Positions 37,076 to 47,065 of a DNA stretch of 64,000 nucleotides are shown here, one piece after another. A program made the position numbers and the translations under genes. Numbering within the stretch: position 1 is the stretch's first letter; every line of letters starts with the position of its first letter. The notes under the pieces are model-generated. The model had not been told where the DNA came from. It did not search any database and saw nothing but the letters and a program-made list of their open reading frames with translations. Source of the stretch: Muricea muricata (Eukaryota; Cnidaria; Anthozoa; Malacalcyonacea; Plexauridae). The stretch is taken from contig CAWLCR010000065.1 of the NCBI GenBank assembly GCA_963855995.1, positions 255,501 to 319,500 of the forward strand. The letters run 5' to 3'.

Positions 37076-38194
37076 ATGGATGATGATGTTGTGGCTACAG
37101 AACAAGCGACAGAAGATGAATCGATGCCTAAATTGCTCTCTGGTTTAGGGAAAACTTTGGCAACAATATCAACCGCCATGTTGAACATGGAAAAATCGAT
37201 GAAGCGATTACAACCAGCCGAATCCTATGACTCGGAGGATAGACCAAGGAAAAAGAGACGTCATGCCTCACAAACTGAAACCGAAAGAGGTGGCGAGGGC
37301 AGTGATGCCGAAGGATTGTTTCAATCTAATGAACCCGAGGCCAACTTGGCTAATGAGGGCAATGCGAGCGAAGCACATGTTCGACTCGAACATGACGCTC
37401 TGCTAACAGAAATCTCTCATGATTTGGAACAAGAAGAGGAGGTAGGTGGCAATATAAATCAGCAACTTGCTGATATTGTTAATAAACGATGGTCAACAAA
37501 GCTTCCAGAAGCAAAACAAAAAGAAAAAATGGACAAATACCCTCGTCCCGAAAATTGTGAAAAATTTGTTGTTCCTCGCGTTAACGCCGAAATATGGGAC
37601 AAGCCTGACAACAAGACCAAGCATAATGATTTACGTGCTTCTACTACCCAAAAGCTACTGTCTAAGGTGGGTACTATACTTGGTATCACAACCGATAGAT
37701 TATTGCAAATGCGCACTACGACATTGCCAGAAGTTGATCAACTGATCACGATGAACACATACGCTCTGGCGCTGTTGGGTCATACAATGTGTGAGCTGTC
37801 AATGCGTCGACGCGACGCTATCAAGCCACATCTACATAAAGATTACAGTAGCCTGTGTGCCTCACATGTGCCCATTACAACCTATTTGTTTAGTGATAAT
37901 TTACAAACACAACTCAATGATATTCGAGCTTCCAACAAAATCAGCAAGGCAACAGTGCCTCAAAGGTCTGATAAGCCCAGACCATATGGTCGCTCTGGAA
38001 CATGGGGTTACAGTAATTCCAGTTCTGATGGAAAACCAAGACGAGGGCATTTTTTATCCAACAGCCGGCAGTGGAAGCACCATCCCCCAGATCAAGCTTT
38101 CAAGCAAAGAAGCACCAGACACAAAAACAACCACAGAACCAATGACTGCACTGGAAGAAAGCAATGGAAACCCTTTGGAAAATTTACAGGTTAG
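37076..38194 (+). CDS. DIRS gag-like protein
   Basis: About 372 residues from the first ATG (MDDDVVATEQATEDES). An acidic N-terminus with a basic patch (RPRKKRRHA) precedes a core with KYPRPENCEKFVVPRVNAEI and YALALLGHTMCELSMRRRD, then YSSLCASHVPITTYLF, which are characteristic of DIRS1-type gag in animals. The C-terminus is basic (GYSNSSSDGKPRRGH), as for RNA binding. Intact open frame; the next ORF begins in an overlapping frame. Confidence 0.75.
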   Translation: MDDDVVATEQATEDESMPKLLSGLGKTLATISTAMLNMEKSMKRLQPAESYDSEDRPRKKRRHASQTETERGGEGSDAEGLFQSNEPEANLANEGNASEAHVRLEHDALLTEISHDLEQEEEVGGNINQQLADIVNKRWSTKLPEAKQKEKMDKYPRPENCEKFVVPRVNAEIWDKPDNKTKHNDLRASTTQKLLSKVGTILGITTDRLLQMRTTTLPEVDQLITMNTYALALLGHTMCELSMRRRDAIKPHLHKDYSSLCASHVPITTYLFSDNLQTQLNDIRASNKISKATVPQRSDKPRPYGRSGTWGYSNSSSDGKPRRGHFLSNSRQWKHHPPDQAFKQRSTRHKNNHRTNDCTGRKQWKPFGKFTG

Positions 38195-40731
38195 TAATTT
38201 AGGGAAAGACCTACCGTTAATAGTAGAGAATTTTACTAAACGAGCGGACTGCTTTAAGGCTGGTCAGTTGACTCACAAACTTTGTGCGTGGCGAAAAATT
38301 ACTTCTGACTCAGAAGTTTTACAAACAGTCTGTGGGGAGGACATTGAATTTATCAATCTGCCCCACCAAATAAAGATACCTAGAGAAAACAAATTTTCAA
38401 AAGCAGAGCAACTTGTTGTGAACAAGACATTAAAAAGCTTTTGTCCAAAGGTGTTATACAGTAGCTACATCTGCTCACGAGCCAGATGAATTCATTTCAC
38501 CAATATTTTTAAGACCAAAGCCAGATGGCTCATACAGGCTGATATTAAACCTGAAGGGTTTAAATGAGCATGTGGTCTACAGACATTTTAAAATGGATTC
38601 AATTTGGAATGCCATTCAGCTTATGAAACCAGGGTGTTATATGGCATCAGTAGATCTTAAAGATGCCTACTATTCAGTGCATGTTAGCAAGAAACATCAA
38701 AAATATTTAAAGTTTTCTTGGAATGGGAAACTATATAAGTTTACCTGCTTTGGATTAGCTCTAGCTCCTAGAAAATTCACCAAATTACTGAAGCCAGTAT
38801 ATTCAACATTAAGGCTAAAGGGTCACATTTCTTCACCTTATATTGATGACTCTATTTTGATGGGTGACAATTTTAGTGAATGTGCAGCAAATGTTGTTGA
38901 TACTGTACAACTATTAGACAACCTAAACTTTGTTCCTCACCCTAAAAAATCTGTGTTTATACCAACACAAATACTTGTCTATTTGGGTTTTGTTCTTAAC
39001 TCATTAACTATGACAGTTTCACTAACTCCAGAGACAGTTAAGAAACTAAAGGGGGCAGTTACACGCCTGCTCTCATGCAACAGGCCTCTTATTCGGGAGG
39101 TTGCTCAAGTAATTGGCCTTATTATATCTACTTTCCCTGGGGTAATGTATGGACCACCATATTTTCGTACCACTGAGTGTGAAAAAGCTAAAGCTATCAA
39201 ACTTAACCAAGGGAAGTTTGATGCCCCAATAGAGCTATCCACAGCAGCAGGGAAATTTGTCTGAGCATGCGCCAGAAAGCCTGCGTGAACGCGTTGAAAT
39301 TGCGTGATTTACGTGTGATATTTAAAAATCATATAACAAACATGGATCACAAGCATTTTCAGTGGACTAAACGACCTTTTAGCGTAATTTTTAAGAGCAT
39401 GCTAACAAATCAGGTGAGTAGATATAAACATGAAGGCCAAGTTCCAGCTAAAATCGTGTTGGAGCAAAAGGCTGATTTTTTAAAATTGGACTCAAACTAG
39501 TCAACGCTCGTACTCGAACAACAATACAAAAATGTCACTGAAATCGATCGACTAAACGCATTAGTCAATTGAAAAATATCTTTACCATTTGTACGAAAAC
39601 ATTTATACAGTATCAAAGACATCATTGCACTGACGGCCTACGTGATTGTGGATGTTTTGTCACTTTCACGACCATTTCAACAACAACCGTAATTTAAAGT
39701 ACTTTTCCGGTAGCGAGTTTCACAACAAACTATTGGCCATGAGCGGAATTTTTAAAACAAAAAAATTGGTTTCAAAAGGAACATAAACCTATTGGAAGTA
39801 ACAGAAAACAAATATCTTTTTGGAGCAAAAGCTAAATTTTTCAGTATTAAGTCAAACGTAAATTCAATATCGTGCTTAATTCTTGGCGACCCACTCACAT
39901 GTCAAAGTTTGCAAATTTGCTTCAACAGACGATGCCATCACTTCAAAATATGATTAACTGACAGCTATATCAGTCCTTTACTGAAATCAATGAAAAATTG
40001 TGAACAAAATTATAACTGGCTTGTCAAAGAAACTAAATTCCGAGCACCTCTGAAACCAATCTGTATTTTGCAAATAATATGCTAATTACATTTTGCGTTC
40101 AGCCGCCAACAATATTTTTGCACAGCGGTGGCAAATTTCCCAACTGCTGCTATCCACTAATGCTCAACTTGAGCTTCAATGGTGGATAAATAATGTGGAA
40201 ACAGCTCATAATACCATATATAGACCTGAACCGCATATTACAATGTCCACAGATGCCTCAAAAAAGGGCTGGGCCTGTGTCATAGACGGAGTTAACACTG
40301 GAGGGCTTTGGACCCTGGAAGAAAGTAAACATCACATAAATTATTTAGAGTTACTAGCTGTTTATTTTGGACTAAAGTCTCATAAATCCCTAGTCTCACA
40401 TAAACATGTAAAAGTCTTAGTAGATAATACTACTGTTCAGATTACTCTAAATAAAATGGGAACCAGTCATTCTCCAGTTCTAAACAGCCTCATCAAAGCA
40501 ACATGGGACTGGTGCATTATGAATGAGGTGTGGCTCACAGTTGCCCGTATACCTGGCAATGAGAACATTGATGCTGACAATGAGTCTCGGAAACAAGACG
40601 TACCACTGAGTGGTGCCTAAACAAACAAGTATTTCAAACTGCTTGTGATACGTTTAATATTAAACCAAACATTGACCTTTTTGCATCGAGAATTAATTAT
40701 CAGATTAAGCCATACATGTCTTACAGTCCAG
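38060..40731 (+). pseudogene. DIRS reverse transcriptase-RNase H, interrupted
   Basis: The RT N-terminal part is read to 38489, then frame-shifted to 38490-39242: PIFLRPKPDGSYRLILNLKG, ASVDLKDAYYSV, SPYIDDS (catalytic YIDD) and YLGFVLNS. Coding resumes at 40158 after the hAT insert: the RNase H part has STDASKKGWACVI, INYLELLAVYFGL, KVLVDNTTVQ and ARIPGNENIDADNESR. Another shift near 40610 leads to NIDLFASRINYQIKPYMSY, the segment that precedes the recombinase in DIRS elements. Coding stops at the satellite. Confidence 0.8.
39242..40149. mobile_element. Non-autonomous hAT-like element inside DIRS
   Basis: About 907 bp. Ends CAGCAGCAGGGAAATTTG and, reversed, CAGCAGTTGGGAAATTTG (2 mismatches). 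The host-coding phrase CTATCCAC is repeated at 39235-39242 and 40150-40157, giving a 7-8-bp target duplication, as for hAT. Removing the insert rejoins the DIRS frame (...IELST|NAQLELQ...). Small frames inside it (for example 39267-39500) are not transposase. Confidence 0.8.
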
Positions 40732-41515
40732 GTTCTTATTTTAAATAAATATTAAAGAAATCGGTATAAATTTTGGGTATATGTGTTATGGGTGTTGGAT
40801 ATACAGTGGATATTGCTAAAACACACCTCATTTTTATCGAAATGTTCTTATTTTAAATAAATATTAAAGAAATCGGGGTAAATTTTGGGTATATGTGTTA
40901 AGGGTGTTGCATATACAGTCAATATTGCTAAAATAACCTCATTTTTATCGAAATGTTCTTATTTTAAATAAATATTAAAGAAATTGGGGTAAATTTTGGG
41001 TATATGTGTTAAGGGTGTTGCATATACAATCGATATTGCTAAAACACACCTCATTTTAATCGAAATGTTCTTATTTTAGATAAATATATTAAAGAAATCG
41101 GGGTAAATTTTGGGTGTATGTGTTAAGGGTGTTGCATATACAGTCGATATTGCTAAAATGACCTCATTTTTATCGAAATGTTCTTATTTTAAATAAATAT
41201 TAAAGAAATCGGGGTAAATTTTGGGTATATATGTTAAGGGTGTTGCATATACAGTCAATATTGCTAAAATACACCTCATTTTTATCGAAATGTTCTTATT
41301 TTAAATAAATATTTTAAAGAAATCGGGGTAAATTTTGGGTATATGTGTTAAGGGTGTTGCATATACAGTCGATATTGCTAAAACACACATCATTTTTATC
41401 GAAATGTTCTTATTTTAAATAAATATTAAAGAAATCGGGGTAAATTTTTTGGTATGTGTTAAGGGTGTTGCATATGTAATAGATATTGCTAAAACACACC
41501 TTATTTTTATCGAAA
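40732..41515. repeat. 112-bp satellite array, right block
   Basis: About seven further units of the same 112-bp repeat in the same orientation as 36120-36885. Confidence 0.92.
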
Positions 41516-42510
41516 TCCTGCTAATCTTAAACCTGGGTTTACCTAGAATCTGCAGAAGCAAATTTTTGAACAACTTGTTGATGAATTTAGAATTATTTCT
41601 TCAGGAATCTTGTCTGGATCAATAAGATCTTTCTTTTCTGTAATTTCAAAGTAAACAGACGTGCAGAAATACACAAACTAAAACACTGAGTTGAATTTTA
41701 ACCAAGGCTTAGCTTTGAACAACACGCCCTCGTAAACTGGTACAATGCCATGGGTTATTTTACACTTGCCCAAGTCTGGCTGATTCAATGAAAGAAAACA
41801 ACTATTGGTAAACACATAGGTGTATTTATACTGTAGAGCAATTTATGTTCAAAACACATGAGGCTCGTTTGTCAATTGTATGGATAATATGGTAAAAACG
41901 CGAGAGAATAAAGGAATAATATCTTTAAATAAAAGTTTTTTTGTAATTACATTTTCTTGCTGCTGGTCTAGTTACTTTACGAAGTAATGTCTTCTTTTGT
42001 ATTACATATTTCAGTCAGCACTTTTACTTCTACTTACAGTAAAATTTGAGGAGTTATTTTTCATTTCTAGTTAAGTAAAATAGATTTATTATATTGGACA
42101 TACGACGGACAATTTAAAAACAAAATAGATTTGCCCCTCCAAATCTACACGGTACTAAGTAAATCCACCTTTCGCACCTGACTATTATTTCTTAAATATA
42201 CCATGCAATAACAAATGTGTTTTTAATTTATAATTAGACAAAATTATTATCCGATTTACACAATTTTAAAATTTTTCACCAGACACTATGGTATATTGTA
42301 GATATGGTCACGCATGGCGAGACGTATGCATTAAGTTGATGCATAAAGTAGTTGTATGCTGTCCTCTTTAACGAATTATTTCATAAGAAAAAAAATCCAT
42401 TTGTACATGCACTTGGTAAAAGTGCAGGGCAGCCCTAAGGTTATTATGTGAAAGTAAATGCATTCATGATAAGGCCACCAGGGGCTTCCAGTCCCCCAGG
42501 AAAGAACAGC
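41516..42510. other. AT-rich non-coding stretch
   Basis: No gene, no clear repeat recognised. Confidence 0.5.
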
Positions 42511-42651
42511 GAGGTTCAGATTTGACTTCCACTACCGCTACCTTAAAGCAATTGCTCAGCCAGTCAGGCGTGTTTCATCCTCCTGATTAACCAATCAGGT
42601 TTCTTTTAAGCCAGGAAAAGGTGCTGGTAGTGGAAGTCAAATCTGAACCTC
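42511..42651. mobile_element. 141-bp MITE with perfect 26-bp inverted ends
   Basis: Left end GAGGTTCAGATTTGACTTCC(ACTACC); the right end is its exact reverse complement. A degenerate relative lies at about 44053-44172. Confidence 0.85.
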
Positions 42652-42773
42652 ACTATTATCCCGTATTATCTGATCACGAGGGAGGGGTATCATGGGGTGC
42701 CACCCACTCATTGTTGCTGGATGCAGGTTTTATGTCTCATAATGGCCGATGTACGCGACACGACTATGTAATC

Positions 42774-43017
42774 CAGGGGCCAGTTGTATCAAAGACGTTT
42801 AGCTTAAACGGTGGATAAGTGAAATTTAAAAATCACTTTTACATCTAGTATGGAACCGAGATTAACAGTTTAATAGAATAAATATTTAGTTTTGTGTGTG
42901 GTTGTTTTTCTCAGATCAAATAACTTTAGCTGGTTTGTTTATACAACACGCAAACTTGTTTTGTATTTTTGACTTACCCACCGTTTAAGCTAAACGCCTT
43001 TGATACAACCGGCCCTG
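42774..43017. mobile_element. 244-bp MITE with ~38-bp inverted ends
   Basis: Both ends carry GTTGTATCAAAG-CGTTTAGCTTAAACGGTGG in opposite orientation, starting CAGGGGCC / CAGGGCCG, with two or three mismatches. Confidence 0.85.
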
Positions 43018-43179
43018 CAGGTGATCTGAATGCGCGTACATATAAGGATGTCTAGAATAGACTTGGCTATCCTAATCTGTGTCGCTTTCAATATCGGATA
43101 GCTCTTCGACATCCTCTTCATCGCCAGACTGCTCATTAGTATACTCTGCAAACATTTGTATCTTGTCTTACCGATATTC

Positions 43180-45025
43180 ATCAAATGATCCAGAATTCAA
43201 TATTCCATAAATGTTTTTAATCTTGATGAAGAGAAAAAGCCAGAGTAAAAATTATAGTTTTCGATACTTTGTAGATCAATAGGTTTATTATACATAACGT
43301 ACACTGTACAATTATTACATACCAGCTTAGGTAACATGTCTTGATATTCAATTTCAACTGAACTGCAAAACTTATGCAAAGATACATGACTCTCCAATAA
43401 AAACTTCTCAGCAAGATCCATGAAGTTGAAATGAAAAGCTACTTTAGGTTTTGTTGGAGATCCTGGCCACAGATGAAGTTTCAGCAGAGTTGCAGAATCA
43501 CTAATACACTGGCAGAATTCCACTTGCTTTAAGTGTTGTCTGCCAAAAAGAAAACCAACAATTCACATTTATATTATTATTTAAAAGTGCAAGATAAAAC
43601 ATGTCTTAATTGTCCAAAATATTGGACATAGCAGTTAAATTGTATACCTCTTTCATAAATACATGTTATCATACGGGTTTCTGCAGTTGAACAGCTAACG
43701 TGTTGTGGATCACGAAGTATGTGAGCATTACCAAGGAGCAACGGAACAAACATTTCACAATCACTCTTAAAAAATATAAACAAAACATGAAACTGGCTAC
43801 CTGCTACTTGTACAGGGAAATGCAGTACACAACAAACAATTATATATTGTTTCAGGTTTTGGAAACAGCATGCAACATTTCGACCTGAATAAGCCCACAA
43901 TCAGGTGTAACAATACTGAAAATTATTGTTGACTACATTGCAGAATTGAGTACACCAGAAAATTGTCCCACCCTGTTTTCAACAACTTATGACTGAAAAT
44001 ATTTTTGCCTGTCTACTGTACCACTACATTATGTTACAGCATTCAGCAGTGGTTGTTCAGATTTGACTTTTACTATAGCATCACTACCATTAATGGAAAC
44101 CCAGTTCATCAACCAATTGCAAGTACACTTGGCTGCAAAAAGGTAGTGGCAGTGAAATATAGACCTCACTAGCATTTCATAAATATTACACTGAGCTACA
44201 ATAATCTATCAAAACTCTGGTTATATGTACAATAATGTCACACATAAAACCATTACCAAAATACAATTTGTAAAATAAAGTTCTTTATCATTTCAAGTAT
44301 AACTGAATAATTTATAAATTATATTTTACGAATAGGAAACTTTTGTAAACAATATGATTGAAAAACTAATAAATATTCCAGAAACTTAAACATTATAGTG
44401 CAATCTTTGCCTTGTTTTAGCGTAGCCTTGTTTATAGTTCAACAATTATATATATACGTAATTATCTTTGGAGTTTTATTTTCATACTGAGTAGGACTAT
44501 TAATCGTTTTACCTTCCAGACTTCAACAACATGAAACAAGTTTCTTGTTTGGTGAAGCTTCTTTCTGCAGTGATGACAAAAATATTGATTTGGTCCACAA
44601 TCAAGACATCTTATTTCAGCAATCGGCAGGGTAGATCCAGGCCGTCCATCTTCGACACATTTTACACAAATTTGCTGTGGTAGCATAGCTGAATTTTCAA
44701 TATACGTTTTAACAAGCTCGTCTTGCAAAGCTTTCCAACATTCGCCTTCTTTTACTTTCCTCCTTTCGTACCTTGACCTGGTATTTTGTCCTTCCTGATC
44801 GTCATCCATGCTCTCACTATCATCCAAATCATAGCTGGTTTCAAAATCCCCGCTATTACTTGGCAAGTCTTCGTTGCCATGAAGAGAATTCTCTTGAGGC
44901 GATATATACGGTCTACTTGATGAAAGACGTATATTTTGCCTAGAAAGTTTTCCAGACGCAGTGTATGTTTTAACTGTTAAAAAATATGGTTTTACACGAC
45001 CACCGCCACCCCTTTTAGACGCCAT
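43180..45025 (-). pseudogene. KDZ (Zisupton-group) transposase, N-terminal remnant with introns
   Basis: Exon 1, 44513-45025, encodes a basic/acidic N-terminus and the KDZ-associated Cys cluster: ICVKCVEDGRPGSTLPIAEI with RCLDCG, then YFCHHCRKKLHQTRNLFHVV. It ends at an AAG|GTAAAA donor. A second exon-like piece (to 43765) starts phase 0 after TTTAAG: SDCEMFVPLLLG. A third piece within 43197-43540 gives QVEFCQCISDSATLL, LHLWPGSPTKPKVAFHF and LLESHVSLHKFC, a segment typical of KDZ transposases. A donor-like GGTAAGACAA is near 43165. The catalytic core is absent, so the gene is truncated at its 3' side near the MITE at 42774-43017. The junction of the second and third pieces does not splice cleanly in frame. 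Confidence 0.65.
44053..44172. mobile_element. Degenerate relative of the 42511 MITE
   Basis: GTTCAGATTTGACTTTTACT at the left and AAAAAGGTAGTGGCAGTGAA at the right match the 42511-42651 ends with several changes. Confidence 0.6.
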
Positions 45026-45180
45026 ATTTATGCTGCATGTTGATCATTCAATCACGTGATTTTGAACAGCGCTACAGGTAGCGGAGATAGTAACCTGACA
45101 AGGCTAATGTCCACATTCTAAATTTTAGAAGGTCTTCTACCACCCATTTAGAATGAGCGAAACGGGTGGAATACCCCGGT

Positions 45181-45573
45181 ATGTGTGATAAGAAATTTTG
45201 CGATGGAAATTGTGACGAGAGTAGTTGCGTTGGTAACGGAGGAAAAAAGTGTAAGGGTATAAAACAATTCGTTGTCAAAAAGGGTATTACGATCGAGGAT
45301 TGTAAAGATTGCATTTTTAATCGCGAAACTAAAACTATAATGCAGACTTGTTTCCGGACACATAAACACGAAATGTTTACAGAGCAAATTAACAAGGTTG
45401 CGTTAAGTCCTGGAGATGATAAACGTGTAATCTTACTCGACGGAATTAAAACACTGCCAATAGGTCATTGGAGAACAAAGCATCCTATTCTTAACAATAT
45501 CGAAATTAATATAAAAAAATTATCTGAAAAAGATAGTTTAATGAATTTAGCCTACAACACAATAAAAAACTAA
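45181..45573 (+). CDS. Cys-rich small protein (virus-like block)
   Basis: About 130 residues from ATG at 45181 (an upstream GTG at 45166 is in frame but unlikely). The N-terminus has many Cys (CDKKFCDGNCDESSCVG, then KKCKG, CKDC), followed by CFRTHKHEMF, suggesting metal binding. The C-terminal half is polar and helical with no known domain. Intronless. Its stop codon TAA (45571-45573) shares its last base with the ATG of the next ORF, a virus-like arrangement. Confidence 0.6.
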   Translation: MCDKKFCDGNCDESSCVGNGGKKCKGIKQFVVKKGITIEDCKDCIFNRETKTIMQTCFRTHKHEMFTEQINKVALSPGDDKRVILLDGIKTLPIGHWRTKHPILNNIEINIKKLSEKDSLMNLAYNTIKN

Positions 45574-45749
45574 TGGATGAATGTAAACACGAACGAATAG
45601 AAGAAATGCGAGGTATAATTTTTTGTACGTCTTGTGGAGAGGAAATAGAAAGGTTCTTTGGTCTTCTTAAAAATTTAAATATAAACTATAAAAAATGGAT
45701 AATCAACCTCAAAGAACCTCCAAAGCACAACGAATTAAAAAAGCATTGA
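45573..45749 (+). CDS. Zinc-ribbon mini-protein (virus-like block)
   Basis: 58 residues. CKHERIEEMRGIIFCTSCGE contains CxxH...CxxCG spacing like a TFIIB-type or general zinc ribbon. The remainder is short and basic. Its start overlaps the upstream stop and its 3' part overlaps the next ORF by 55 nt in another frame, showing extreme packing. It may be a transcription-factor-like ribbon; the length is far below any full TFIIB. Confidence 0.55.
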   Translation: MDECKHERIEEMRGIIFCTSCGEEIERFFGLLKNLNINYKKWIINLKEPPKHNELKKH

Positions 45750-45826
45750 AAGTAAAATTTTCAAAGGTATCGATACTTATAAGTATTATCACAGGAATTG
45801 TCGTGTGTTTGTGTTCATACTTTTAA
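45695..45826 (+). CDS. 43-residue membrane microprotein, paralog 1 (virus-like block)
   Basis: A basic N-terminus (RTSKAQRIKKALKVKFSK) precedes one membrane span (ILISIITGIVVCLC). It is clearly related to the ORF at 46937-47056: both have QRIKKALKVKFSKV-IL followed by a TG-V-VCLC core. Followed 5 nt after the stop by a 10-bp palindrome. Confidence 0.6.
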   Translation: MDNQPQRTSKAQRIKKALKVKFSKVSILISIITGIVVCLCSYF

Positions 45827-45831
45827 ATCAA

Positions 45832-45860
45832 CTTTGGATTTGTTTAAAATAAATCCAAAG
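45832..45860 (+). terminator. Gene-end palindrome (10-bp perfect stem)
   Basis: CTTTGGATTT / AAATCCAAAG with a 9-nt loop, between the stop at 45826 and the next start at 45865. Confidence 0.5.
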
Positions 45861-45864
45861 CATA

Positions 45865-46308
45865 ATGATAAGTCACAAAGAAATTAAACAACGGTTGGCA
45901 TATGAACTGTTTAAGATGTTGTCAAGATATCACAACATTGACGGTAGATATTGCAAAACTAGAGAGTTTAAAAGACTTTTTAAAGTTGCTATATACGAGG
46001 TTTTAAAAAATAGGGAGGATGCTGCTCCCATAATTCATTAAGCTTTAAAAGATATATTTTTAGAATCATTTACCAGAGTTGGTGTGTACAAACAAATACG
46101 GTATGTTTTACTACCTGCATTATGGAAAGATCATAGGGCTATTGAGCGGAAAAAACAAATTAAATTTTTAGTTGAGGTGCTTGATGAAGCTGGTAGACAT
46201 ACGGAGGCTCACACGGTTAGAATTATTGTTAAGCCCTTCATACGAGACCTTAACCTAAAGTGGCGAAATATGACAGCTTTAGACAAAGCAAAAGCACTTA
46301 AATTCTGA
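45865..46308 (+). pseudogene. Unknown helical protein with one in-frame stop (virus-like block)
   Basis: ATG at 45865. 58 codons run to TAA at 46039-46041, then the same frame stays open to 46308 with similar Lys/Leu-rich composition (for example YKQIRYVLLPALWKDHRAIE). This suggests a single ~147-residue gene with a nonsense mutation. No domain recognised. Intronless and co-directional with the three ORFs before it. Confidence 0.5.
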
Positions 46309-46360
46309 CTACTATGAGTTAAACAACAACACGCTAAGAAAAAATATAGACTTTAATTTT

Positions 46361-46388
46361 TTTCTATTCCCAAAAAAGGGAATAGAAA
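46361..46388. terminator. Palindrome between convergent ORFs (11-bp perfect stem)
   Basis: TTTCTATTCCC / GGGAATAGAAA with an A6 loop, located between the plus-strand ORF ending at 46308 and the minus-strand ORF ending at 46418, as expected of a bidirectional transcript-end signal. Confidence 0.55.
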
Positions 46389-46417
46389 GAAAAAACTTAT
46401 AACATTATACAATACCA

Positions 46418-46831
46418 TTATACAATGCATACAATCCAATTGAAATCGATGTTAATTTTAAAGCAGTTACCAAATTGCTTTGAGGTTTTCTTTTTTCTTT
46501 CTGGTGGATTCATATTAATTCCTTTGCATAGAATATCGTGTGCTGATCGTTGAGTTTCCAATTTCAAGTATTGTGTTGATATTTTCTTGTTTGCATGTAA
46601 TTTCGATAAGTATGTTAGGAATGAAATTGCACGTCCATAATTAATAACGTTGATTTCTGCTAATATATGATCTATTTTACGTTCGTCGTTTGTTACGTTC
46701 ATCATTTGGTTTAATACCCATTCGTGTTGTTTCAAGAACTCAGCAACCTCTTTGTGTATTCTTTCTTCGTTTAGTGATACTTTTTGTTTTTTTAACGTTT
46801 TAATAGCGATATTTAACGATTCGTATATCAT
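46418..46831 (-). CDS. Candidate Bcl-2-like protein (virus-like block)
   Basis: 137 residues, mostly helical, from ATG at 46829-46831. The segment INYGRAISFLTYLSKL (about residues 62-77) resembles the BH1 motif of Bcl-2 proteins (NWGR followed by hydrophobics), with a preceding amphipathic helix in the right place. BH2 is not obvious and the C-terminus may be altered after residue ~105. Bcl-2 homologues occur in several animal DNA viruses, where they block host-cell death. It is the only ORF in this block on the opposite strand, and its stop faces the palindrome at 46361. It could also be an unrelated helical protein. Confidence 0.45.
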   Translation of the reverse strand: MIYESLNIAIKTLKKQKVSLNEERIHKEVAEFLKQHEWVLNQMMNVTNDERKIDHILAEINVINYGRAISFLTYLSKLHANKKISTQYLKLETQRSAHDILCKGINMNPPERKKKTSKQFGNCFKINIDFNWIVCIV

Positions 46832-46936
46832 TTTTATAATTTACTTTTACTTTCGTTTTTGTAAATTTCAATTTTAAAAGACATTCATACACCTACCTAA
46901 ATTCATTAGATTGAGAAAAACTGAAGGATCTATAAA

Positions 46937-47056
46937 ATGGATAGAGAAAAACCAAAAACAAGGAAACAAAGAATTAAAAAAGCATTAAAAGTAAAATTTT
47001 CAAAGGTAACGATACTTGCAGGTTTTATTACAGGTGTTCTCGTGTGCTTGTGTTAA
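46937..47056 (+). CDS. 39-residue membrane microprotein, paralog 2 (virus-like block)
   Basis: Basic N-terminus plus one span (ILAGFITGVLVCLC). Paralog of 45695-45826, conserved in the basic run and the VCLC end. Followed by the palindrome at 47066-47099 and then the Academ-like boundary. Confidence 0.6.
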   Translation: MDREKPKTRKQRIKKALKVKFSKVTILAGFITGVLVCLC

Positions 47057-47065
47057 TCCTTGAGA

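Larger units (their letters stand above)
36886..40731 (+). mobile_element. DIRS-type retrotransposon, 3'-truncated, flanked by satellite
   Basis: Plus-strand gag, reverse transcriptase and RNase H in DIRS order, lying exactly between two blocks of the same 112-bp satellite. The satellite phrase GTTCTTATTTTAAATAAATA is found on both sides (36847 and 40732). The tyrosine recombinase and methyltransferase-like parts expected downstream of RNase H in DIRS are absent. A ~0.9-kb non-autonomous hAT interrupts the RT/RNase H junction. Confidence 0.8.

Noticed and set aside
39267..39500. 77-residue ORF within DIRS
   Set aside because: Lies entirely inside the non-autonomous hAT insert and resembles neither DIRS nor transposase.
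36120..41515. 112-bp array as CRISPR or gene cluster
   Set aside because: Head-to-tail satellite with no spacers and no coding capacity.
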